Below, piece after piece: positions 26,897 to 37,000 of a stretch of 64,000 nucleotides of DNA. Every line of letters starts with the position of its first letter. Within the stretch, counting starts at the first letter, position 1. The translations under genes were made by a program, and so were the position numbers. Under the pieces are notes generated by a model. It saw nothing but the letters and a program-made list of their open reading frames with translations. It ran no database searches and had not been told where the DNA came from. Origin of the DNA: Claveliimonas sp034178805 (lineage in GTDB: Bacteria > Bacillota > Clostridia > Lachnospirales > Lachnospiraceae); assembly GCF_050314255.1 (NCBI RefSeq), contig NZ_JBNPMZ010000012.1, forward strand, positions 1-64,000, read 5' to 3'.

Positions 26897-28384
26897 GTGG
26901 AAGAAAAAAACAGATTTAGCCAGTTATTGGATAATCTAATGGAAGAAGCAGAACTCAAAAATTATATGCTTGCACAGAAGCTTCAATATGATGTATCGTA
27001 TATCAGTAAATGGGTAAGCGGCCGGATGATTCCTTCTGAAAAAACTGCAGAAAAGGTTATGAAAGGAATATGTGATTGCATTGTCGAAGATGCAAGTGAC
27101 AGAGGACTTGAAAATCTTCTTGGCATTTATAAGGTGAAAAATGGTGACGAACTGAAATTGGCAATTTACGATAATCTGGAGGCAGAGTATCTATATGTAA
27201 AAGAATTGCAGAAAAGTACCGGACATGAAGTGGCACCAAAGACGCAGTATTTTCCGGAAATGAATATCAGGCAATATATTTCAAAAATGCATCATCCTGT
27301 ACTTCGAAGAGTAAATTCATTAAATATTGTATCTTTAATGGATCTGATGACTATGGATTATGAAGACCGTATACAGTTTACCACGATTGATAATGAGCGT
27401 GTGACGGATACTACCAGATATCCGGATGTCCATTACTCAATGGTGATCAATATAAGACCTGATAAATGGAGATATCTTGAAGATACTTTTTTTCTGATTC
27501 ATTTAATTTCGGACAATGCTATGATAGATTTTCAGTTATATGGCGACAGTCAGGCAATGGGAAAAATGATATTTGCCGTAAGAGATGATTTTGTTATTTC
27601 AGGTATACTGATCAATCGGAATATCTGTATGTCTGTTGGAGTAAGTGAAGATTCTGACACATGTAATACGATATATAAGAATATCAGGATGCAGTGCAGC
27701 CGTGAGAGATTACTTTTCCGTACGACAAATATAAGAGAGATGATATCAAATTTTGAATACTCTCATACTTTGCTTTCTCCGAACCTCAGGTGGGAAATCG
27801 GACATCTGACAGAACATTTTCTTCCGGATGATCTTTTTGAAGAAATAATTGAAAAACTATGCAAAGAGCAAAAAATATTAGATGAAGACAGAGTCCGTAT
27901 GATCCATAAATTAACACAGAAGGTTATTCAGGAATCAAATGTAAGAATACTGATTTCTGAGGCGGCATTTTCCAATATGGTGATTGAACATAAAATAGAT
28001 TTTTTTAATCATCCAATATATCTGAACGCTAATCAGAGAATGCGCTGTGCGGAACATATTCTGTCATTATGTGAAAATAATCATAATCTGGATATAAGAC
28101 TGGTTTATGGAAAATTTGGCCTTGATTTTGATTATTCTGATAATCAGAGTACATTTCTGGCAGATACAATTACTCATCTGCGTTTAAAACATGTGGGAAG
28201 CCCGAATAATGTAATGATTATAAATCGCATGGATATGCATAGAATCTTTGAACGAACTTTTGAAGAACTCTGGAATTATGGTGATAATGTAATTCTAAAA
28301 GACAGAACAATGGTAACAGAATATATGAAACATATGATGCGAAGTATAGAACTTACCACAAATCTTGAAAAAGAAAAAAACTAA
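26897..28384 (+). CDS. HTH-domain protein of unknown function
   Basis: 495 aa with a GTG start at 26897 behind AGAGGTG. The first 60 residues form an XRE-like helix-turn-helix (LAQKLQYDVSYISKWVSGRMIPSEKTAEKV). The remaining 430 residues match no domain I know, have no membrane segment and no obvious enzyme motif, and may be a ligand- or protein-binding module. It lies 12 nt after the DUF3881-type gene and is followed by a strong terminator. A transcription regulator is the natural guess, but the target is unknown. Confidence 0.65.
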   Translation: MEEKNRFSQLLDNLMEEAELKNYMLAQKLQYDVSYISKWVSGRMIPSEKTAEKVMKGICDCIVEDASDRGLENLLGIYKVKNGDELKLAIYDNLEAEYLYVKELQKSTGHEVAPKTQYFPEMNIRQYISKMHHPVLRRVNSLNIVSLMDLMTMDYEDRIQFTTIDNERVTDTTRYPDVHYSMVINIRPDKWRYLEDTFFLIHLISDNAMIDFQLYGDSQAMGKMIFAVRDDFVISGILINRNICMSVGVSEDSDTCNTIYKNIRMQCSRERLLFRTTNIREMISNFEYSHTLLSPNLRWEIGHLTEHFLPDDLFEEIIEKLCKEQKILDEDRVRMIHKLTQKVIQESNVRILISEAAFSNMVIEHKIDFFNHPIYLNANQRMRCAEHILSLCENNHNLDIRLVYGKFGLDFDYSDNQSTFLADTITHLRLKHVGSPNNVMIINRMDMHRIFERTFEELWNYGDNVILKDRTMVTEYMKHMMRSIELTTNLEKEKN

Positions 28385-28388
28385 AATG

Positions 28389-28428
28389 AAAAAAGTGAAT
28401 CACATGACTCAATGTGATTCACTTTTTT
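28389..28428 (+). terminator. Terminator after the HTH gene
   Basis: A 17-bp perfect stem (AAAAAAGTGAATCACAT / ATGTGATTCACTTTTTT) with a 6-nt loop. Confidence 0.93.
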
Positions 28429-28529
28429 AAGTTTTTTAGCAATTTGATTCTCGAGTATTCCATATTATGTCATGATATACTATGTTCAATCGTTTATATC
28501 ACGAAAGATGTGAAAAATCAAAGGAGTAC

Positions 28530-30800
28530 ATGAATATTATGGATAACAAAATGACTGGAAAAGCAAGTATCGATAAACCGTGGCTTAAATACTATCCGGA
28601 GGAATTTCAGAATTTAAAAGTTCCAAAGATGACATTGGAAGCATTCTTAAGGATGAAAAATCCGGATGAAAATAAAGAAGCGATTGAATATTATGGTAAG
28701 AAATATACCTGGAAATTTATATGGAATGAAGCAGAAGTTGCAGCAAAAGCTTTAAAAGTGATTGGATTTGAGGAAGGAGATCGCATTCCGGTATTTGTTC
28801 AGGCTGTTCCGGCACATATTATTCTTCTTCTGGCAGCTGAAAAGATTGGCGCTGCATTGATCTGCCGTGATGATGTTCCGGAAGAACTTTGCTTTGCTAT
28901 ACGTAAATCAAAAGCATCCACAGCTTTTGTACACGACTATACTTCAAAGGATGATGAAGAATTATTCCGTGCTACAACACCTATGACTCGAATGGTTAAG
29001 GTTTCTCCTTATGATTATGCAGATAAAAAGAGCATTCCGGATTATATTGCAAAAGAAATTAAATCCCGTTATTCCAGCGAGACGGAGACAACAGAGGGAG
29101 ATCTCACATGGGATGAATTCATGGATCTGGGAAGAAAATACATTGGAGATTTTGCTGTTCCTGAAAATCCAGACAGACCGTTATTTGGGGCATATACAAG
29201 CGGATCTACCGGAATTTCAAAACTGGTTATCCATTCCGGGGCTAATATTGTAGCAGTGGCATATCAGATGTCAATCTTTGCTCAGCCTTCAGAAACCCAG
29301 GAAACCTGGTGGCTTCCAATTCTGACACCTGCATTAATTGCAGTAACAGTGTCCATGATGGCTTTTCCAATGTCTGCCGGAATGAGAGTAATTCTGGATC
29401 CATATTGTCCGATTAATGATATGGATATCCGATTTATGGAGCTGAAGCCAAATTACTGGGCACAGATACCAATGATGTATGAAATTCTAATGAAAAATGG
29501 CAGAATTCCGGAAGATTACGATATGTCACATTTAAGAAGTATCGGACCTGGTGCTGAAGCATTGAGTGACAGAAAATATCGTGAAGTCGAAGAATACTTC
29601 CATAAACATAATTGTAATCAGCCATTAAGTGCTGCTTATGGTCAGAGTGAAGGTGGTTCCTGTCTTACTTTACCAAATCCATTATTCCCATTAAAGGATG
29701 GATGTGTTGGTATGCCGATGCCTGCAACTGTGATTTCCATATTTGATCCTGAAACTTTAGAAGAGAAAAGTTATGGAGAAGTCGGAGAAGTATGTATGGA
29801 TGGTCCGGCTAAAATGCTTGGCTACAGTGGATACATGGGCGAAGAGATGACTGACAGAACATTGATCGCACATGCAGATGGAAGAATATGGTTACATACA
29901 GGTGATATCGGATACATTACAGAGCATGGTATTCTTCATATTCTCGGACGTGGATTCTCAGAACGTTACGGCGGCGGATATTTGTTTATGATGAGAATGG
30001 AAAGCCGTGTAGTTGAAGCTGAAGGTGTAAATGATGGTTTCTTCTGTATAGTACCTGATCAGGATCACGAGGGATATTTCGTACCGTATTTATTTGTCAT
30101 TCTGGAAGATGGATGGACATTGGATGATGCAAAGCCGGGAATTTTTGCTGCACTTGAGAAACATGAATATCCGGTTGAGATTACCGTAATTAAGGAAAGA
30201 CCGTATTTCCATTTTAAGACAAATAGAAAAGAGCTGACAGCAGCAATTGTTGAAAGACTGCAGAATGCAGAGAATGGAAAGATGAAAATCTCCTGGACTG
30301 AGAATAAGATTGCATCCGGCTACGAAATCAGTTACTGTAATAACAGTGCTTTTGATGGAGATAAGACAATTACTGTTCCATCAACTGAAAAACTTCAGGA
30401 AGTAATCGGAGGACTGAGAAAAGGAGAACGATATTACGTCAGAGTACGTGCTTTCAATACAGTTGCTTCTAATACTTATTATTCAGCATGGTCTGAGACA
30501 AAATCTATTATTCATACTAAGGTAGAATGCTGCAATACGGAAGATGGAATTGAGCTTGTATGGACAACAGTAAAAGAAGCAAGTGAGTACAGAGTTTACC
30601 GTAAGAAATTCGGTGAAAGTTCTTATAGCAGAATCGCAGTGATCGAGGGCGATACTTCTTATGTAGATATTGATGTAGAAAATGGTGTACGCTATTGTTA
30701 TTACGTATCACCTCAGATTACAGGCGTAAAAGCTACCACAAACGCTGCAGTTCAGATGTATCTGGCTGCACCACAGATTGAAAAATTGTGGAATAATTAG
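28530..30800 (+). CDS. AMP-binding (adenylate-forming) enzyme fused to FN3-like domains
   Basis: About 756 aa; the start is ATG 28530 or 28539, both behind AAGGAG (28521-28526). Residues 1-580 are an acyl-CoA-synthetase/adenylation domain: phosphate loop YTSGSTGISK near 222, YGQSEGG near 370, LHTGDIGYI near 456, ILGRGFSERYGGG, and the late lysine in HFKTNRKELT. Residues about 585-745 look like two fibronectin type III-like domains (ISWTENKIASGYEISYC..., then ELVWTTVKEASEYRVYRKK with YCYYVSPQ). There is no signal peptide, so normally extracellular FN3 modules sit on a cytoplasmic enzyme. The substrate is unknown. It is monocistronic, with a terminator on each side. Confidence 0.75.
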   Translation: MNIMDNKMTGKASIDKPWLKYYPEEFQNLKVPKMTLEAFLRMKNPDENKEAIEYYGKKYTWKFIWNEAEVAAKALKVIGFEEGDRIPVFVQAVPAHIILLLAAEKIGAALICRDDVPEELCFAIRKSKASTAFVHDYTSKDDEELFRATTPMTRMVKVSPYDYADKKSIPDYIAKEIKSRYSSETETTEGDLTWDEFMDLGRKYIGDFAVPENPDRPLFGAYTSGSTGISKLVIHSGANIVAVAYQMSIFAQPSETQETWWLPILTPALIAVTVSMMAFPMSAGMRVILDPYCPINDMDIRFMELKPNYWAQIPMMYEILMKNGRIPEDYDMSHLRSIGPGAEALSDRKYREVEEYFHKHNCNQPLSAAYGQSEGGSCLTLPNPLFPLKDGCVGMPMPATVISIFDPETLEEKSYGEVGEVCMDGPAKMLGYSGYMGEEMTDRTLIAHADGRIWLHTGDIGYITEHGILHILGRGFSERYGGGYLFMMRMESRVVEAEGVNDGFFCIVPDQDHEGYFVPYLFVILEDGWTLDDAKPGIFAALEKHEYPVEITVIKERPYFHFKTNRKELTAAIVERLQNAENGKMKISWTENKIASGYEISYCNNSAFDGDKTITVPSTEKLQEVIGGLRKGERYYVRVRAFNTVASNTYYSAWSETKSIIHTKVECCNTEDGIELVWTTVKEASEYRVYRKKFGESSYSRIAVIEGDTSYVDIDVENGVRYCYYVSPQITGVKATTNAAVQMYLAAPQIEKLWNN

Positions 30801-30825
30801 TAGATAATTTAAAAGTAAAACAGTG

Positions 30826-30868
30826 CCGTTGTAAAAGTGGTTTTAGCCGTTTTTACAACGGCTTTTTC
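30826..30868 (+). terminator. Terminator after the AMP-binding gene
   Basis: GCCGTTGTAAAA pairs with TTTTACAACGGC around a 14-nt loop and is followed by a T-run. Confidence 0.9.
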
Positions 30869-31019
30869 TTGAAATAAAAGGCAGATTATGGTATTGTGAA
30901 TATGGGGTATACCCTCTGCTGAAATTATGGGGAGATTTCATTTTTGAAATTTATGTCGGCAGCATTTCAGTGGAAACTTATTAACATGCTACAAAATAAT
31001 TAATAAAGGAAGGAAGAAT

Positions 31020-34000
31020 ATGAAAAAGAGAATGAAAAAACTCGCGAGTCTCTGTTTATCAGTCTCAATGGTCTTTAGTATGTTCTCAGTGCCTGTGTAT
31101 GCATCCCCTGCTGATAATGAGGCATCCGAACAGACAGAAACTGTGGAAAGTACTGTGACGGAAGATAACGCAGAAGCTTCTAATCAAGAAGTGGAAGAAG
31201 CGCAGCCGCAGACTACAACGGTTGTGGAAACCTTCGGTACCTATACGGTCAATGCAGCGGATCTAGATGTATCTGATGTAACACCTTATAGTGTATCTGT
31301 AGAAGGTGAAGTAGCGGTTGATGAAAGCAACCCGATAACGACAACTATCGAAGAAGAGTTGGGCGATATCAAGGTACTGAATAAAGATGGAGAATCGGTT
31401 GCTCTGACCGAAGAACAGATTCAGCAGATTCTTTATGTTTGGGGACAGTATCAGGATCAGTGTAAAGCCAATGCTAACTTACTTGGTGTACAGCAGCCGT
31501 TTTTCCTTAGTTATAATGATAATAAGGACGGTCTGGGTGTTCTGGGAGAGATGCTTGTTCTTGCAGGTAAATCAGTAGATGATGTCAGAAGCGGAAATTA
31601 TTCTTTTGACGATCTGATGGGAATGATTCAGAATTTCCTGTATGCCGATAAGTTTGGTGTTGAGTTTTATGGTGAAGCTATTGCAGCAAAACGTGATGAA
31701 GCGATAAAAGAAGTAGAGAAATCCGGTGCCAAGACAATGGCTCAGAAGCTACTGGTACTGAATGACTGGATCGCACATCAGGCTACATTTGATATGGCCT
31801 ATATTATGAAGGGCGATACGGATGGTGATGGCAAGCAGGACGATCCGCTTATGGTAGCTCAGGATCCTCAGGAGCATAAATATCATGATACAATTTATGA
31901 TGAAATGTATAAATTGTATGAGCAGCAGATTAGGCAGCAGTTCCGTGACAAGATTGCAGAGGGAATTAAAGATGCTGTTTATAATCAGGCATTGGAACAG
32001 GCTAATGCTGCTCATGATGATATTTATGCGCAGGTATATCAGGGATTGTTAGACAGTGGAATGGAAGATAATGAAGAAACTAAAGCAATCGCTGAAGAAC
32101 AAACACAGGCGCAAATTAAAAAAATTGCAGAAGATGCAGTAAATGATGTTGTGGAAAATGGAATGCCTCAAACTGATGATAATGGTAATCCTATTACGGA
32201 TGAAGAAGGAAATCAGGTTAGAGTTCCATTTGAGACAGTAATTGATTATCAGATGGATCAGCCACTCGATGATCTTGGTGGAATGAGTCCTAACCAGGCA
32301 ATTCCGATTTACGCTCAGCAGGCTGCAGAGGGTCTGACACAGGGTATTCTCGGTGCATGGGAAGGTAACCATATCGGTATCCTTGCTGAGGGAACTGGTG
32401 TATGTGCCGGTTATTCTAAAGCATTTTCTTATATTTTACAGTATATGAGCCCGGAATACTATGGTGTGAATGGTGCCGAAACTGACATGAGTGATTCTGC
32501 AAACTGGAAGACTCCTGAAGAACTGTACTATACTACAGATGCAGATGGAAATAAAAAACTGGACATTGAAAAAGATTATATCGTTGATATGGTTCGTATT
32601 ACCTTCGATGCAGAAACATCCATGTTTGGTGAGTCAGCTCCTTTTGGTGAGGTTCATTTCTGGAATGCAGTTAAGGTTGATGGAACATGGTATTACGTTG
32701 ACCCATGTTATGCAGACATTTATGTAGAATGTATGAATCGTGACCGTGTAGAGATCGATGGTACGATGAACCATATGTATTTCCTGTTCAGTGACAGTAC
32801 CGCACGCGAACTTTATGATGGAAATATGAAGGAAATTGCAACGCTGTATAAAGATGCTGCAAAAAATACTTCATATGAAGATTCCTGGTTTGCACGTATT
32901 TCAAGTAATGCATATTCAGATGGAAGGAATTTCTATTATCTGTATGATTCAACAGATCAGCTTTCTATGATGAGAGAGTTCAATAATATGAATCAGGATA
33001 ATATGGATTCAGGGGATTGGGAAGCTCTGATGGCAGGATCTGACCCGGATTATAAAATTGTATATCATCCGATTAGCGATACAGATAAGACAGGAGGAGC
33101 AGATTCTGACTTTACTACATTAATCAATTTCAATCCAAAGGATGATGACGATAATACCCTTTCTGCACAGGTTTATGACCCTGCATCAGGAAAGATGGTC
33201 GATAATGAACTTCTGACTGATTTATTTGCGAAGTATAAAGAAGAATGTAATATTTATCCATCTATCATGCTCACAGCTGCTATGTATGATGGTAAGGTAT
33301 ACTTCAATCTGAGTAATTGTATTCTTAGCTATGACCTTTCATCCGGTAATGTTTCAATTGTAAAAGAATACGATAAAGTGTCAGGAACACGCGATAATAC
33401 CAATCCATTTGGAGGAATGGCATTTACAACATGCAGTGAAGGCCAGGGTGAATTTACCTTTACAAATCGTCCGATTGCAGCAATGACAATCAAAGAAGAT
33501 GGAAAAATGTATGTATCTGTTGCAACAAACCTTGGATTTATCTCTGGTAAAGAAACTGTAAATGATATTTCAAGCTATGGATATGAATACGAGGAAAGTA
33601 ATTACAATCCGAATTACAGCAATTATACGCAGGATTCCGACTACAGCGAAGCAGAGCTTGAAGAGATGGGATTCAGCAAGGAAGTGAATGACAACGATGA
33701 GTTCATGTGGAGTGCAGTTTTTGTAGACACAATTAATATGTCCGGAATGTGCACAAATCATAGTTATGAAAGTGTAACAGAAACATTCTGTGGACGCGAT
33801 GGTTATACTGAGAATCGTTGTACTACATGTGGCGCCGTTGAAGATGGTTCCAGAGTAATTAATGAAGGAACAGCTCATGAACATCACTACGTTCACTTTG
33901 AAGAACAGTATTATACTAAGAATGACAGCGGTAATTGGAATACAGGTGATTGCTATGTCTGCACTGTATGCGGATTCTCAATTGAAGAGCCTACAGAGCC

Positions 34001-37000
34001 GAAGCAGAATCAGCAGGAATCTGATGAAGAATTTGAGGAAAGAAAGGCTGAGTACGAAAAAGAAAAAGAAATCTATGATCATGCTGTTGAGACTGCAGGT
34101 CATACATATGAAGCAGATGAAGCAAATGTAAGTTGGGCTGAAGATAATACTACAGCAACAGTAACAGGTAACATTCATTGTGCAGTATGCGAGAATAAGA
34201 AGCTGGATGTACTGGGAGCAAATCAGTATGATCCAAAGGCTAAAGAAAACGCAGCTAATGCAGTTTTATCTGCAACACTGGAAAACCCAGTTGAACTTAC
34301 AGTAGATGAAGAATCCAAGACTGTAAGCGGTACCTGTGATACAGGTCTTACAATCAGCTGTACAGCTACCGGAACTACCGAAGATGGTAAGAAGATTGTA
34401 GCAAAGAAGACAGAAACTACAGAGGCAGGAAGACATGATTATGTAGCTGAATTTACATGGAAAGATGCAGAAGAGGAAGATGCAGAAATTCCGTATACTG
34501 CAACTGCTGATATCAAGTGTTCTGCTTGTGGAGATTCTGCAAAAGGACTGGAAGCTACCGTTGTATTGGATGAAGAGAGCAGTGTAGCAGCTACCTGTGA
34601 GGAAGCAGGAAAGTCTGTTTACAAAGCTACAGCAACCTATACGAAGGCAGAAGGTGAAGAACCTTATACCTTTGAAGATTCCAAAGTAGATGAGGTTAAA
34701 GCAACCGGACATGATTACGCAGGTGAAATTACCTGGGTAGAAAAGACCGACGAAGCTGGAAATGGCACAGGTGAATGGGATGCAACAGCAGTCTTTACAT
34801 GTAAGAATAACAGCGAGCACAAATTCGAAGGTGATGCTGTAGAAGTTAAAGTAGAAAAAGATACTACAGAGGCAACCTGTGATAAAGCAGGAAAGGTTGT
34901 ATACACAGCAACAGCGTTAGTAAAAGGTGACGAAGGCAAGGATATCGAACCGGTTACAGATACTAAAGAGGTTGAAATTCCTGCATTAGTCCATAAATAT
35001 GAATGTGAATTCGAGTGGTCAGACAACAAAGATTATACAGCAGATGCAACAGCAGTATTTACATGTGCAAATGGCTGTGGAACAAAGTATGAAAAAGATG
35101 ATGTAGAGGTTGTAATTACAAAAGTTGAAGAAGAAAGCAAGGCAGCAACCTGTACAGAAGATGGACAGAATGTATACACAGCAACAGCTACAGTAAAAGG
35201 TGAGGCAGGAAAAGGAATTGAGGCAGTAACATCTGAAAAACATGCAGTCACAATTCCGGCAACAGGCCATACTTATGCAGATGATGCAGAGCATGCAGTA
35301 TGGACATGGTCAGAGGATCATAAGACAGCAAGTCTGCTTCTGACATGTACAGTATGTGGAACTGAAACAGAAGCAATCAAAGCAGAAGTTGAGGAAAAAA
35401 CAACAGATGCAACCTGTACAGAAGCAGGAACGACAGTTTACACTGCAACTGCAAAACATGAAGGAACAACCTATACAGCAAAAGAAACAGTAGCAGGCAA
35501 AGCATTGGGACATGACTACAAAGAAGAGTGGAAATGGACCGAAGCAGAAGGAGAAGTTCCACACAAAGCAACACTGACCCTTACATGTTCCAGATGTGAA
35601 GACAAACAGACAGTTGACGGAGATGTGAAGTTAACCAGTCAGAAGGCAGCAACCTGTACAGAAGATGGAGAAGATGTATACACAGCAACAGCAACCTACG
35701 AAGGAAAAGAGTATACAGATACCCATAAAGATACTTATAAGGCGACCGGACATGATTACGCAGGTAAAATTACCTGGGTAGAGAAGACTGATGAAGCTGG
35801 AAATGGCACAGGTGAGTGGGATGCAACAGCAGTCTTCACATGTAAGAATAACAGCGAGCACAAATTCGAAGGTGATGCTGTAGAAGTTAAAGTAGAAAAA
35901 GATACTACAGAGGCAACCTGTGATAAAGCAGGAAAAGTTGTATACACAGCTACAGCAACTGTAAAAGAGAATGAGAAGCTTAAGGTAACAGATACTAAAG
36001 AAGTTGTGCTTCCTGCATTAGGCCATAAATATGAATGTGAATTCGAGTGGTCAGACAACAAAGATTATACAGCAGATGCAACAGCAGTCTTTACATGTAC
36101 CAATGGCTGTGGAACAAAGTATGAAAAGGATGATGTAGAGGTTGTAGTTACAAAAGTTGAAGAAGAAAGCAAGGCAGCAACCTGTACGGAAGATGGACAG
36201 AATGTATACACAGCAACAGCTACAGTAAAAGGTGAGGCAGGAAAAGGAATTGAGGCAGTAACATCTGAAAAACATGCAGTCACAATTCCGGCAACAGGCC
36301 ATACCTATGCAGATGATGCAGAACATGCAGAATGGACATGGTCAGAGGATCATAAGACAGCAAGTCTGGTTCTGACATGTACAGTATGTGGAACTGCAAC
36401 AGAAGCAATCAAAGCAGAAGTTGAGGAAAAATCAACGGATGCAACCTGTACAGAAGCAGGAACAACCGTTTACAAAGCAACAGCTGAATATGAAGGAAAG
36501 ACATATACAGCTGAAGAAAAAGTAACAGGCCAGGCATTAGGACATGATTATAAGGAAGAGTGGAAGTGGACAAAGGTTGAAGGTGAAGATGGTAAGACAT
36601 CTTATACAGCAAGTCTGACACTGACATGTAACAGATGCGATTCTGTTGTAACAGATCTTAAACCTGAAGTAACAGTGAAGAGTGATGTTGCAGCAACCTG
36701 TACAGAGGATGGTGAGACCGTATACGTAGCAAGAGCTGAGTATGAAGGCCAAAAATACAATAGTGAAAAAACAATAGTAAATAAGGCAACAGGTCATACT
36801 TATGCGGATGATGCAGAGCATGCAGTATGGACATGGTCCGAAGACCATAAGGAAGCAAGTCTTGTTCTTACATGTACAACATGTGGAACTAAAACAGAGG
36901 CTATTGATGCTAAGGTTACAACAGAAACAACAGATGCAACCTGTACAGAAGCAGGAACGACAGTTTACACTGCAACTGCAAAACATGAAGGAACAACCTA

